DNA of 64,000 nucleotides from Promerops cafer. Lineage: Eukaryota; Chordata; Aves; Passeriformes; Nectariniidae. The position numbers and the translations under genes are program-made. Under the pieces are notes generated by a model. The model searched no databases. It saw nothing but the letters and a program-made list of their open reading frames with translations, and was not told the origin of the DNA. Shown here one piece after another: positions 1 through 14,779 of the stretch; position 1 is the first letter of the stretch; each line of letters begins with the position of its first letter. The stretch lies in contig VZSE01015197.1 of assembly GCA_013398275.1 (NCBI GenBank), positions 1,174,911-1,238,910 on the forward strand, read 5' to 3'.

Positions 1-3000
1 GGATTTTCCAAAGGTGCTTGATATGAGCTGAATTGGTGCCACTTGCTTATAGCCACTATTATCATGCACTTGGGGTACAGCATCTACTTTATCACTTGAA
101 TATTTAGCTGAGAATTGTGCAAAGCTGTGTTTTCAACCTGAAAAAGACACATGGCTGGTTAGTTATAGCTATACCATGTTTTATCTTTCCTGAATTGAAT
201 GTAATTAAAATAGGATTTTTATCAGCTGTTTGGTTTCAGTTTCCAAGAAAAATACTCTTCTCCTGGCTTGCAACACTGCTCACTGGTTTTGCATTTCACT
301 AATTAAGCATTTAAACCAACAGCCTTATTCTTTTCTCTACTGAAAATCTGCAAAATTGTCATTACTGGCTATGGATCTTCTCCATGGAAGTTAGTGAAAA
401 CTGCATGAAGCAGGTTTTCATTTTTATCTCATTTTGCCACTTTTCCCCACATCTCTAGAAACACATAACAAAACCTTTTCTTCCTAAATACTGATGCACA
501 CATGCAAGAGTAGCACCTGTGTCTCCATACACTTGCTGCCTTTTTGCTAAAATAGGAGTGAGTTTTGGTTTTTTAGTAAGACTTCTGTATACTGTGTTAT
601 GGTTTCTAATGGGAGGTTGTCAGATTTCCTAGTTTCTCGATCGTGGACTTATGGCATCAAACCAGGAATGCAGGTACCCAAATGTGCTTTCTATTTCCTC
701 CTTTAATATGTGGACATCCCAGGTTTTGGGAATATTCACAAGAAATGCTGTTGCTGAAAATTTGTTTCAGAGTAAGTTTACATGTGTTGAACCTCTTAAT
801 TTCAAAAATCCTATTCTCATGGTAATTGTTATAAATGCAGCATCAATTTAAATGATTGGTTGTTGACAGATTGTGGCCATTTATTTTTATCTATTATTCT
901 TATACTGTTCCAGGACGTCTTAGCTGGCTTGCAGGGCTTCTGTTTGAGAGGTGAGAGTCCTATCATCACCAAACATTTGATGTCACAGGCATTTTATGAT
1001 GGAAAAGATAACCTGTTCTGGATTAGGAAATGGAAACGTGGTTCATTCAGTCTTGTCAATTGTCTCATTATTTCCCATTCATCAGAGCAGATATTTAATT
1101 CTGAGACATAGCTCAACAGTTTTTCATCCCTTTCATGCCTCTTATAGAAACACTTGTCTCTGATCAAACGTGTGTTTTGGTTTAAATGTCAATCTGTTTC
1201 TGGAGAATCTTGTTTTTTCTCCTGTCACCACATATCAACTAACTCAACCCAGTTTTAACAAATAAATAGAGGGAAGAGCTGGGAACAGGGTCATGGGCAG
1301 CAAATGCCAGACATTATCTGTACCAGTGTGTGATTCTTCACTCCTAATATATACTGGTTTTCATGAACTAGTCGTTTTGACTCTCCAGGATACCAATGAG
1401 AAGACCTCTTCTCAATGCCTGTGGCTGGAAAATTCCTGTCACTTTTAGGCCATAGATCTTCTCTTCATCTAGTGTAAGAATGAGGAAAAGGAATTTTTCT
1501 TGAGCGTTTTTATCATTTTGTTCCTGATTTGTTGGCCAGCATTTAAAAGCAGAGAACTTCTCCATCTTATGTTCATGGACTGGACCAGCACCAAGTTGTC
1601 TTACGACTCAAGAAATGTAAAGAGCTCAAGATTGCTCTTAACATATTCTTATTACCTTAGTTATGCTTCAAATAATGTATAGAACTGTAGCGATCAGTCA
1701 TATATTTTTCAACAGTGTTCATCATGCAATAAAACACCAAAGAGGAGGACAATTTAAGCTTCTGTCTTCGTAGTGTGACTTGCTTTTTGCTTATGTTGCA
1801 GTAAATAGGAATCTTGCAAGGGACATAATAACATGTTAGTGTATAGCTACTATCAAGTGGGAAAATGTACAGAGAATTTGAATAGTATCATTGCTATGAA
1901 TATAAGATGCTTACTCATTTTGTTTATTTAAATATTCAAAACCATGCAAGATGTAAAAGAAAACCTTCCTAACTAGACAAGAAAGAGAAGTTAATTTGTT
2001 GTTAAAGCATTGGTCCTCAGCTGTTGCAAGTCATCCTTGCTCATGAATAAAAACCAGCCAAATTCAGCCAACCTTACAAGATGAAAACCTTTCTCTATAA
2101 CTCATGTCCACAAGCACTGTAGCATAAATGGAACTCCCACTTCTGAGCATTTCTTCAGTGGTCCATGTAATTATGTAGAGCCTTTTTGATGGAAGTTAAT
2201 ATTTATCCTAATAGTTATGGTCTCAATGCATTTTATATAGTACAATATCTGCACATTTGCTTTAGCCTTAAAAATTATCTTTATGAAAAACATTCCTTTG
2301 TCTTATTTTTTTACACCAGTGAGGTTAGACAAAAAAAAATTGACAATATCCTTGCAGCTGTGGAAATGGTTAAATGGTTTAATAAAGCCTTCTCAGTACC
2401 ATCACACAGCATGAAATTGTCCCAACATATAGCACTGCAGTACAGGTTAATAACTAGAGAATGAGTCTCTACCTTTAGACTGTCAGTAAAGCAAAATTCA
2501 GCCTCAACAGTAGGGGAGTCATGATGCTCTTATCTCCCTGAAAACAGCCCCTAGTTAGTAGGAGCTCTAATGCCAAACTCTGTGAGTTGCTGCTTAAAGC
2601 TATTTTTCATCCTGAAGTGATAGATAGAATCAGCTTTGAACCCTGTTTTTGCTGACCTCAGAGGAGTAAATTACCTTACACTTTGAGGCAGCATGACTCA
2701 CCGTCTGACTGTTTGCACAGCACTTACAGTTTTCACCTCCCTGGGAAGGAATCATTGAAATCTGGCAATTATTGTGACATCTCTCATCTGACAACAAAGC
2801 ACTGGTCTTCAACCAGGATGCTACAGTTTATGTACCTACTCTTTGAAATTTGTTGTTTCTTTAAGTGCCCAGTAAAGCCATCAACACGGAGTTATTTTTC
2901 CAGAGATTTTTTTCTGGGACAAAATTATTCAGAATTAGTTCATAGCATTTTGTCTGAAATGGAGATACTTCTATGCATTTTGCTGACACATATGTACTTA

Positions 3001-6000
3001 GACGACTTTCTATTTTTCCGGATACTTACAGTTGGGGATGGGGGGTTGTTTGGAGTTTTACTAACAGAAATTGAATACCAAGCTCATGGATATAAGTGTA
3101 CCAGTCATTATAGTTATCTCCAAACATCTTATACAAAAATGTCATACAAAAATGTTAACAGGATTTTTTGAAAACCTTTAAAAAATATTACATAGATCAA
3201 AATTAAATATATAATCATAGATAAGATTTGAGTTTCATATATTATTACACATTACATTTGGATAAATTATTGTAACAAAGATGTTATTTCCATGTGAAAT
3301 CTCTTCTAAGTGGTATAGCTGAAATACCTGTAAATGTGCTAAACCCTGCATGTGTTCATTATATGCCTTGTAAATTAAATATTCAGTTCTAAATGTCTGA
3401 AAACTTAACATTCAGGACTTTTTCCTCACAGAAGTGTGTATTAGATCAAAAAATATTATTCGGTCAAAATTCGACTTAAACAGAAAACCATGCTACCTAT
3501 CTAATTATCACATGTTTATTTTTGTAAAGCATATGACCATGTATAGCCTCTCATAAATCTCCTTACACTGTCTGTGGGACACATTTGTCTTTTTTGAGTT
3601 GCCCAATGAAAATTATATTTCTGTTAAAAACTTTTCTCAATTTTTAGTCTGTGTAACATTGTTTTCATTTCTCATAGATCATACAAGATTATTATTCCCT
3701 ATTATTCAGATGTCTGTAATATACCAATAGTTGGTGACAATTAGGTCCAGTGTTCCTGATCACATGTCAGAACAAAATGAGTGCCAGATCCCAATCTGTT
3801 CCAGGTCAGCATAGCTTTGCCAAAGAGACCTCCAAGTGTTTTGCTGAAGACATGTATATCTTTATGCCTACCCTACATAACATATTAAAAGTGTTTATTT
3901 CACCACAGTTGTTATTCTGTACCTGTAAGATCTGATATCATGAATTCAATGTAGTTACCATTTTAACGAGCTAGAAAGTGGTTTTCATTTGAAGCTTGTT
4001 CTTATCATTCTAAAGTTTCCTTTGCTTAGCAGATTTTTTTTTTTTTTTATCCCAAGCTGTGACTCCTTTTTTTTGTGTTGGCATTATGACTCTGTGCAAA
4101 ACAATATCACTAGTGTTTGCTGTGCACTACATTTAGTGTCTTTAGTGCAATGGACAGACTTGCTGCCACATGATAACTGGAAACTTCTTTCCTGGGGACA
4201 GGCACTTTGGGCACAAAGACATAAAGGAACAGTTTCTGACCAGGTTGGTCACAATGGAAGAATTATGGTTACCACACTATTGCACCATTATACCAAAATG
4301 TGGGTGCCTTTGACAAGTTTTCCATAACATGATAAGCAATTCAGGTCTTTCATACTCACTATGACCATCAGTACACTGAAAAGTGAAATGAAGGGCAAGA
4401 AGAAAGTCTGCCTAGCAGTCCACATTCAGTGGTGTTAATGAGTGTTGTTAAGTTGAAAGCCTTCATATCTTCATGTTCTAATTCAATGAAAGAACTTTGT
4501 GTCTGGGATTTTTTGCTTGCTCATTTGTAAAAGGAGAAAAATCCCTGCATGGATTTTGATGCACAACTTAGACATATAATCTATTATAAATAGTAGCAGT
4601 CCTGATTAAGATGTTGCCTTGTTTCCTTATGATCATCTTGATGCATGGAATAAGACAATTGTGATTTGACAAAACAGTAAGTCCAGTCTGAAAGTGCCAT
4701 TGATTGAAAAGAAATGCCATGGCTCTGTGATTCAGAATGCTGAGCTGGGACATACTCATTAAAATAGTTCACATTTGTTCAAAATATTTTGATAGGTAGC
4801 TTTGTGAAGGCAAACTTTATGCCAAGTTAGGTATCCTTTGGACATTATAGCAAATCTGGCATAATGCCAAGTTCAAGGCTAGCATGAACACCCTGCTGTG
4901 TGTTCTCACCTACTCACTGTAAACAAACTCATATTCTGAGGCCTGATCTAGATTCAGTCTGTGTGATCAACTGATGTATTTGTGCCTCAATGGCACCATG
5001 ACCCAAATCTCCATTTTGAATTTTTCCCCTTGCTGTGGCAGCTGTGGGGCTCGGGTCAGTGTTCAACAACAAGACCTCCAGCAGGGATGCAAGAGCCAAC
5101 ACACAAGTTTTGGAATAAAAATGTAATTGGATCCTGGCTCTGAACCAACCTAACGTTTAAATTGGCCTAAATCAGTCAGTCTACCTTCCAGATGCAGATC
5201 ACTGCTTCCTCAATATTGCAGGGGGTATGTTTCTTGGGGCTCTGGAAGATTGAAGTCCTTACATAGAAGTCAGCACTGATACTGATATGATTATAGCAGT
5301 TCATGCAAGCTGAAGGTGTGAATCCTGGGAAAGCAGCTAAGTGCCCTGCATTCACACCAGCTATGAGAATAGTGTTGGTACAGGAATACTTTAAATATTG
5401 CTACAAAGCTCTCAGTCCTTCTTGAGACCACGTGTCTCAGCAAAGGCTTCATAAAACAATGTGAGTAGTTCCAGATACCCATATCTGGGGTGTTTTTTAC
5501 AGACCATGTCCATGAAAATTTGAACTTTTTTAAAACTTTGTGGGATTTTTTTTTTTTAATTAGGGATTTCTGTGATAACCTTTCTTTCTCGGTTTTCAAA
5601 GCTTGTGTTGTGAAGCAGGATCACTGAACTGGTGCAGACATAAGACAGTTTCTTATATTATGGAAGAGAGAATTTCCCATGGAAATTCTTTGGAATAGCT
5701 TTTTTATCTCTGAAATTAGTTTTTTTCCTCACTGACAAACGAAATGATTTGGAAAAATATTATACATAACCACCACTGTATTTTTTTGTACATGACTGAG
5801 ATAAAGGGTGTTATACATTAAACATTACTAATGTCTGATTCTGAAATCAAGCAAATAATTATTATTTAATTTCTTATCATAATTCCTCAGAAAATGGTTA
5901 ATATTAATTGTTTTGCTGTTTCATTTTTACTACATTTTTCTTTCACTAATGTGAAATCTCAGTTTCATGACTTTACTTGAAAATCTGTTTCCTTTCAAGA

Positions 6001-9000
6001 AGCCAGAAATAGACAGAAAATAACAGATAACTTAGGATGGGAGGGTGGGAGAGAAAGGATGTTATCTGACATTCTTATCAGGAAAGGTCACTTTTCAAAA
6101 AGTGAATAATCAGTACTGTAGTGTGTCCCTCCCACTAAAGCTGTGTGCCAGGATTTAAGCCCGTTTTAAATAACTGTTGTATTTTCATGGCTGGAGGGTT
6201 TCAGTTTGGTCTTGAGCTTGAGCATTTTAGGAGAAAGAGGAAATGATTAAACTCTTCCTTCTTCTGATTATCAGTCTCTTAAAAACAGTACCTTGTACCT
6301 ACAGCTTATCTTACAGATACTAGCAATGAGCAACTTTACTTTTTGATCACACTGTAGCAGGGCTATATAGTCTCTTATTTACTTGACCTAGAGGAGGAAG
6401 TGTGTTTAATATCATAGACTCTTGCAATCTTATGGAAAATAAAGATGGAAAAAGATGAGATTCTATTTTATAGTGGCTCCAAAAAAAAAAAGAACCAAAA
6501 AACTGAAGCATCTTGTTCTCTGCCCTGGAATGTTAATAAAAGCACTGTAGTGACAATAATATAGCCTTTTCCAGGATGGAAGGAACAGAAACGTATGTTC
6601 TGCCTTCTGGCTAGAACAATGGTGAGGCATTTTGTCTGTCAAATCTATCTGTATGTGCAATGCTTCTAGAAACATGGTATCTGTGTACTGAAATATGGGA
6701 AATTTAATTCAACAACTCCACAAACCAAAATTGATGAAAACAGAAAACATATTCCAGAGTGCATGTGTAGATTTTAGGAAAAGGAAAAACATCAGACATG
6801 TTCACTTTATATCCATTATCTAAATATTAAGTAGTTTTTTAATGTGTGTATATAATATAAATGATGCCCAAAGAAGAAATTGGCCTTTTTAAGACTCTGT
6901 TAAATGGATCAATTTTGATAGAAGGTTTTGCATATTAAAAACTATTATGGGATCTATTCCAGTAAAGTAGAATTTTAAATACAAATTTTCCTGATTGTTT
7001 GGGATACCTTGCTTTATTGCCCTGATGTTATGAGATAGTGGCCACAGGTAATACCAAATTTTCAAATATTTTGAGAATGCAATCACTGAAATCCAATAAT
7101 TTAACACACTGTTAACATTTGAAAATTATATTACTTTTCCAAAGTTTTTTATTTTAGAGAAAAAATATAGGCAAAGATTTTATTAATATCATTTGATTGG
7201 TTGAGTCAAATTTTATTTATTAGTTTTAAAAATAAAATTAATTTAATAAATTATAAGAAAGTTTAGTCAAAACTTCTTTTTAACTTGGAAAACTTTGTGT
7301 AATATATATCTGCTCATAACCATATTTCCTCACAGTGCATGCATAAACAAACTCAATTCTATATCTGTTTTTGACTAGATGTATCACATCATTTTCTTGT
7401 TTGTTGAAATAAGAGAGTACATGTATGAGTGGCCTCATAATTTTGCTTTGATTTCATTCACGTTTTTTATCTTGCGTTTCTTTTAGCAACAATAATCAAA
7501 ACCAATTTTGGCCCTCTGTAGAGATGGATATACTTAATCTTTTGTTAGTATATTTTCTGGTGATAACCACTTTGTTATTTTCAGGATTGCGTTTAACATG
7601 CCAAGGAGATTAAGCACTATTATCAGACAAGAGCAACTAACTGTGTCTGTGAACAAATTACCTTATCTGTAATCATTCTTAAAGGATTAGATCGCACGCA
7701 TAGATTTTAGTGAACATCTGGATCATTAATCAGCTTTGGTTTAAATACTTTCATTATTTTGCTTTCCACTTGAAATTTCCAAGCAAAAAGGAGAAAAAGT
7801 CATACTGACCTCCAACATATGTCCTCACTATCAATTGAGACACATGGTCCACCAATCTATTCTGTAATTTCCTGGTGGTATAAATTTAATACATTATAGA
7901 ATTATAATTCTGTTCACTGTGTTAGCAAAGGCCATAACTGTGTATAGGAAAATTCAGACAAAGACACTGGCAAAAATGTAAAAAAGACCAACCTTAGAAC
8001 TGTCACAGCACATTCAACCCTTTTAAAGAGGAAATAGAAAAGTACTCACATAAACGGGTGAATGAATGTGGGAATAGTCATGCTCATTTATGTGCAATTT
8101 TTTTCTTAACATATAGCCTTTTCTTCATTATAAGCATACTTTTATTGTTGATCACATTAAATAGCCATGCAGGAAACAGTTCATTATTTTGCTTTATTCG
8201 CATTTCTGTAATTCTAAATATAAGCTTACAGTGAGATGATACAATATATTCCTAAATGTCATAAAGTCATAACCTGTCATCAGCATCTCTGTGGTTTCAG
8301 ACAAAAATACAGTGAGTACATATGATGAGAACATTGGTTTTTATAACTAAGTCTTATTATACTGCTGAATTGGCTGAAACAAGTGGCACACAGATTTTAT
8401 CTAAAGGACAGGGACATTCTCCACTCACCATGAGACCAGTAGATATGAGTTATTTCTAGAAAAAAGGAACATTTTAGCTGAAATTAGCTGAACACCTTCA
8501 GGAGGCATTCTAGTTTCACTGTCCAATGCACAGTATGTGGCTATGGACTACAATTAGAGGACTCTAAGAGCTGTATTTATTGTCATTATTGCCATTGAAT
8601 TACAAAGAAGTATCTGTCACTGCAAGAAAATGTTTCTTGCCCTCAGGAGACTTCATATTTTCTGTGAATGGAAAAAGGCCAATATTAGGTCAGACCTGAA
8701 TATGCTTACTTTAGGTGGAAATTCTGTGGTTTTTGATGGAAATAAGAAGGAATAACCTCTGTCAGAGGCTGTAGAAGTGCAATGAGAGGAGCATTTGAAA
8801 ATGCAGGATGAGTTTAACTTCTTAGTCTATAGTTTATCATATTACTTTTGCTAGCAATGGGGTAGACTACTCATTCTCATATTTAAGAGGGTTATATTTT
8901 TCTCAGAGATTTTATTTTCCTTCCTTCCAGCTCTGCTATTCTCAGTCCTCTACCGGAGCTTTTCATTAAAGATGACTTTGTTAAATAAGTGTTAGCTCTT

Positions 9001-12000
9001 TCCTTTGCTACCAGCTGCTCATGAGTAAGGCAGGGTCCTAAATAGTGTCAAATATCTTAGCCACCAGAACAATGTATGAAACAGTTTCTAAAGCTTGACT
9101 TGGTAAAATTAATTGGCTTGTAGACCAAATGCCATTCTGTGGTCAGAAACTGCAACATTTACAAGACTGCTTAGGTGCATCCCTAGACACAGTTAAAGAA
9201 AAAGGTAAGTGACATAAATACTCTTCCAGACATATCTTAGTGACACTAGGCACTAGGTTGTCAAAATAAAACAGGATTGGATAAGCCAGGGGGAAAATAG
9301 CAGATTTTTGTGTCTGTAAGTGTACACAAATACGTTTACAAACCACAAATTAGATCTATTACATAGCAGTAGAAACACTGCAGTGCAGAAAGTTCTTCAC
9401 CTTCCACTTTGATTCCATATTAATCATTATTAATCAGACTAATTCATGAACTTGATTAGATTTCTCTATCTAGGATGCTGGAAAAAAACTGTGCTGATGA
9501 GTGCATGCTAATCATTTTTCTGTCTTCCCCTTTCCCAACGACAAGAGGAAACTTCAAAGGAATGCTTTAGCACAAGGATACTGTATAAGACGAGTTAGGT
9601 TGTTCTTGCTAAAATATTGTGACAGAGGAGCAGAGTTTTTAGTGTTACTGTTCTAACAAAATTCCATCCAGACTCTTCAGCGAATTGAAAAAAGAGTGTC
9701 TGTTGAGATGGGCTGTGTCTCATGTACGTACATATTTTAGTGTTTGGAATAACTTTCCAATGTGCATCTTTATACTTTTCTTCTTCTCTTTGACACGGTG
9801 ATGGTCTAAAGTGCAGCACAAATTCCTTTTTTCTGAAGAAATTATTTACTGTGCATTTTTGCATGAAAGTAAGCATTTCTTAGAGCAGGCTTATCATAGT
9901 TCTGCATATAGTCCTGACAGCTGGAGAACTGTTATTTCCTTGGCAAAATTAAACCTACAGCGCTGGGTTCCTTTTCCATAATTTTAGTGTAACAGCAGGG
10001 TGTAGACATTAATTTGCTAGTGAAACCTTCAGAAGCTTAAAAATTTCTTTTTTCTAGAATTTGTAAGTCTAAATCCAAATGTATGTTTTGGTTTAAATTT
10101 GGAAAAACAGAGCATAAAAGTGATAATTTTAATTTCTTGGTATAATATTCCTTCTTTTAGTTGTTGTGAAGTTCTCACATGAGTTGCTAAATGGGGGCTT
10201 TGTTTTATTCACACACTGTTAGCAGACAGTGTCACTGTTGTAGCATTTTGTTTGTATGTGTAGCCATACGGTGCTCCTGCTTCAGAGTTATTGTAAGACA
10301 AAGCATGTAGGAGAGAAAACATCTATGCTACCATTCATTACTTTTCATTTACACAATTCATTCTAATTGTTCTTCTTGCTTGTTTAATGGTACAGTAAAA
10401 AAAAAAATATTGTTATGCTGTCAGTCTGTACTTCTATGCAATATCCAATATCATATGGCCAAATTACCACTCATTATTAATACTAGAAAATGGTGGGTTT
10501 AAATGTCCTCCCTGTTAAATTCACTTTCAGACTTTTTAACATCTTTCTGGGAGTATGCATGATGGATGAATCTGCATACGCCTGGATGACAGTGTGTGTC
10601 CTAGAAACATAAACACATTTTAAATTGGAATACAGTGTCATGTGACAAAAAAAGAGAAAACTTTCTCAACCTTTTTTTTTTTAAATGGATCCAACTAAAC
10701 ATGGTGTGGCTTCAGACTCAGGCAATTAAGATTTGCTGTTCAGTACAGTACAGAATGGGAGGATCTGAAAGTATCCTTGAGATAAGCAGAAGTTGGAGCA
10801 CAGCATCTGCTGTCTTTTAAAACAATTCCACAGTAAGAAACCATACTCCTATGCAATTTCAGTTTTTGTGAGTTAGGTTTGGTATATGTAATGCCACCAA
10901 AAGTGGTGATTTGTAATGGGGGAACAGAGAAACAAAGGACTCCCAAGCTCTTTGTCTTTTTGTTGAGGCAGTGACCAGCATCTTGGGAATTACCACATGA
11001 GTAATGGCAAATATTCTTTCTGCATGGTCACATATCTTCAAGCCTGCTTACTATTTAACCTGTTAGGAAAATGGCAGCTTGAATTGTTGCACTGTCAGTG
11101 CACTGTCTCTTCCCTGAACCAGCAGAGCTGGCCGGGAAAGAGTAAAAAAGTTCCCTGTTTTGTTACTTTTCTGTGTCGAGGGAATCTTCATTAAACTGGA
11201 TTCCTGGGCAGCTGCCAGCTGCACCAATGTACTGCAATGCCATAGATTTAGCACACAGATGTATAATTTCTTTCAGACTGTACTTTTTTCCCCTGGTGAA
11301 ATTTCCAGAATTATCTCAAATATACCATTCTCCCTAGCCTGGTCCTGATGGAAGGGTAGTATTGAATCCAGCTGATGCTGTTATTATAAACACAAACTTC
11401 TGCACCTACACTAATAGTCTGAGCATGTAGTAGCTGGGTGAATAAAAGGTGTTCCTTTGCATTCAGTGGGTTGTGTGAAATACAGGTGACTGCTCGCCTC
11501 AATTTCTGAAGTGAAGATTCCCACAAAATACATCAGTGTGAGATATGTCTTCAATAGTTGTTGTATATGCTAGAAGTCAGAGCAAATAAATGAACATTTT
11601 GAAAAGAGTTTGAAGATATAGTTCAATTTATTTTTAAAAGTCTTCCTGCATTTAAAGAGAAGTGCCCTTCAATAGTAAATTTATTGTGCTCTTTACTAAC
11701 ATATCTTAGAGCTTTTCCCAGCTCATAGGGAGAATACTGAGGAAAAAAAATAAAATAATTTCTATATAATAACACAAGTGTTTATTAATATTTATACCTC
11801 TTTTGGGGAGATATTATCTAATTCCTTGAATATGATTTGTATGATATATCTAGAAAGGAATCCAAAGTCCAGAGGATGCCAAGACCTGCCTGTATTACTG
11901 ATCAGTCAAAGCAAATTACCTTGTCAGTAACTTATCTATTAAACTCCGTGTAGGTTGTGCGTACATTTATTTGGTATCAAAATAAAAACAAGTTGGGATT

Positions 12001-13030
12001 TGGCCTTTTTTGTTTGTTTGTTTTAGAATGGCTATAAATATCTCTGCTGAATCTCAAAACACTGTTTACACTTTTCCTGCAAGCTAAGCTTCTAAAGAAG
12101 TATGTTTTCAAGTATTTCCAAAGTGAAAACACTCTTCACTTCTGAATGTGGTCAAGTACATTTAACAATGACCAAAAATGTCAGTACATCTTCCCCCTTT
12201 TGAGCTGTGATTCATCAAATTTCACAGTCATATTAGGCAGAAATCTTTTGCAAGACTGAGGAAATTAAGTAGAAAAAATGAGCCAGATATAAAAGAAAAA
12301 TTTTTATTTCTAGCTGTTTCAGATGGAAGGATGACTCTTCACCCTTTGATAAGCAAAGGATATTTTTTATTGGATTTAACCTTTCCAGCTTGCTTTGTTT
12401 TCCCCAACAGTTTGCTTTCCTTGACTCTGTAAGCCACAGCATTAAGTACATGGGATAGACATTGGTGAAATCCTGTGCTTATCTAAATGTGTCATCAAAT
12501 TTAAACTTTCATTAGAATACAGAAATTTAAAAACTTCTTTTCCTACATTACATGTTTCCAAAACCATAAATTGGCTGTGATCACAGGATTCCCAGCTAGG
12601 AATGTTGAGCAGGAGAGGGGAGAAAGCCTTGTTGGCAGCTTGTTTTGAGACTCAAAAAACAGGTCAGTTCCCTCTTTTTGCTTCTTTCTGACAGTAGTGT
12701 GTTTGTATCCATCCAGAACTTATCTTGCAGCTACTTCATGTAGCTGTCTGTGCTTCAGCCCTTGGAAATTGTATATCAGCCCCTGAGTGGATTAATGCAA
12801 AGAGAAATCTTTGATTCATTCTCTGTCACCTTCCACTCTTTTCCAGGACACAAACAGAACTAATAGGTTCCACAAAGCATCATTCAAAACCTATGGCTGA
12901 AAGGAGAAAACACAGCTTTAAAATGCACTTGTGGCTTTTCTGCACATAAAGAAGATAAACATAAGATATAAAGAATAACAATAAGCAACTGAGCAGATGC
13001 TGAGCCACATGTAGTGGAAGGAGTACTATG
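1..13030 (+). other. DOK6: DOK6 last intron, 5' part in window
   Basis: This is AT-rich, non-coding sequence placed in the final intron of DOK6 because the only DOK6 exon in the window begins at 32381 and no penultimate exon was recognised upstream. Open frames here, including a 162-codon one near 2683-3171, have no domain-like pattern, no flanking splice signals and are of a length expected by chance. I see short homopolymer runs and a 13-bp tandem repeat near 3130, but no recognisable transposon or RNA gene. The intron assignment is inference from the exon downstream. Confidence 0.6.
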
Positions 13031-13162
13031 GCAGTTTCACATCCAGCAAATCTTCTTGTGACTGAATTCCAGCCCTAATGTATAAGGTTAAAATATCTTC
13101 GTGTGGTCAATATTTTAGCTTTGTTTTCAGAGCTTTTGCAGTCTCTTACATTTGTATTTGAA
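13031..13162 (+). repeat. Direct repeat, copy 1 of 2 (about 130 bp)
   Basis: The stretch starting gcagtttcacatccagcaaa recurs about 1.19 kb downstream at 14222-14347 in the same orientation. The first 35 bases match at 34 positions. The rest aligns with short indels through a shared acatttgtatt block. It may be an old local duplication or two copies of an unnamed interspersed repeat. The window alone cannot separate these. Confidence 0.8.
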
Positions 13163-14221
13163 GTGTATTTTTTCAGAAGGGAAGAGGTAATTTTTATGGA
13201 TCATGCATTACATCTGCGGTTAGAGATGAGACTTCAGGACTAGATTTCATGAGCTTATGAGCTCATTTCTTCTCACTGCTTATGTGGATTTTGAGATCTT
13301 TTTTCCTTGGTCTTTGTCAATGTGAGCCAAATTACAAGCTACTTCCTCAATCTACAAGAACCACTTACTCTTTCTTCTTCCTTACTTTTTCTTCTGAACA
13401 CAATATCAGGTGTAGTTATTCTTTCTGAAACAGGGTAGAATGCTTCAAACTGCAGGACTGTTATTTCTAGAAAATTCCAGCAACCTATTCAGTGTTGCAA
13501 AAGGTTTTCACCTAATGCAGTTCTGCAGCTGAACGAAGCACAGCTCAAAGCCAGGTGGCATATGTCTTGTGACTGCATTCCCATAAATACAGTACAGCAG
13601 AAGCCTAAATGGAAACACATCTTTTTGAAACCATCTGTTCTTACAGGTATTTGCAACAATAAAGAAAACAAAGGCCTTAAATGCTGCTATGCTGTTTTAA
13701 ACCTTAGAGGCATTTCCTATTGGTCTTTCTTTTTATTCTGAGATGCTCTCAATTTGTTTCACTTGGAAATAGCTTAGCTGCCATGTTTGTTGCAGTTCTG
13801 TTTATGAGCTTTGGAGAATCTGACTATAGCTGGCTTATAGATATACAAATATTTATAAAACAGAAGATTTACCATGGTGGAAAATGCCAGGCTGCACTCT
13901 GGTGAATGTAGCTTGTCTTTGTACATTTTATAGTAGCTTACAGGGTAAAACCTTTCCCCTTATTTCTTCTTTCTGTATTTGAAAGAAGCTATGTGTGATC
14001 TGTTGAAAGACAATACAGCAGCAGCTCCCACAAAGTTGATACTCCTTAACTGCTACTTATTTATTTAATTTCACACCACTCTTATGATGTCTTGACTGCA
14101 AAAATGCTCAGTTGGAACAATATTCCTAAGTTTCTTACTTGGGTTGAAACTGTTGTCTTGTTGATGATATAAATTTTTTCTTCTGTTGCAGCCACTGAAT
14201 GCTAAAAAAAGGAATATTACA

Positions 14222-14347
14222 GCAGTTTCACATCCAACAAATCTTCTTGTGACTGAAATCTAATATATAAGGTTAAAATAACTTCTTGTGTTTCATATTT
14301 TAACTCTGTTTTCAGAATTTCTGTAGTCCTTTACATTTGTATTCAAA
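14222..14347 (+). repeat. Direct repeat, copy 2 of 2 (about 126 bp)
   Basis: This is the partner of the copy at 13031-13162. It keeps the same order of blocks (gcagtttcacatcca, aaatcttcttgtgactga, ataaggttaaaata, ctgttttcaga, tttacatttgtatt) with several small deletions, so the pair is old. The 1.06 kb between the copies shows no recognisable gene or repeat. Confidence 0.8.
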
Positions 14348-14779
14348 TACAGAGATTCTCCTAAAGTGAGAGAGATTAAAATTCTCAGAAATTCAAGATA
14401 TAAACCAATATATGAAACTAAAATGCAGTGATATAAGTTGTCCCATTCCCCAAGAACTAACAAAGAGCAAAAATAACAAACGGAGAAACGGCAAACAGAG
14501 CTATAATTTCTAATCTTATTATTTTCAGATAGACCAGTATTAATGCACTGGTTTATCTCAAATAGGTAAACCTAGGGGCCACGCATTTGGCAAGAAATTC
14601 TGCTTAGGCATCAAAATGGGCAGGAAGGAAAGGCACCACAGGCATCATCCCTAATTATCCAACTGGCAGGTTTTTTTCTGCGTATAACTACCTAACAGCA
14701 TGAATTTGCAGGAAACACATTCGGTCTCTTTTTCCATCATGTCTTGTTGTCAGCAGGGTGATAGAGAAGGAGAAGGTTG

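Noticed and set aside
2683..3171. 162-codon + strand ORF
   Set aside because: Longest frame in the window, but there is no domain pattern, splice signal or codon bias. A few frames over 150 codons are expected by chance in 64 kb on six frames.
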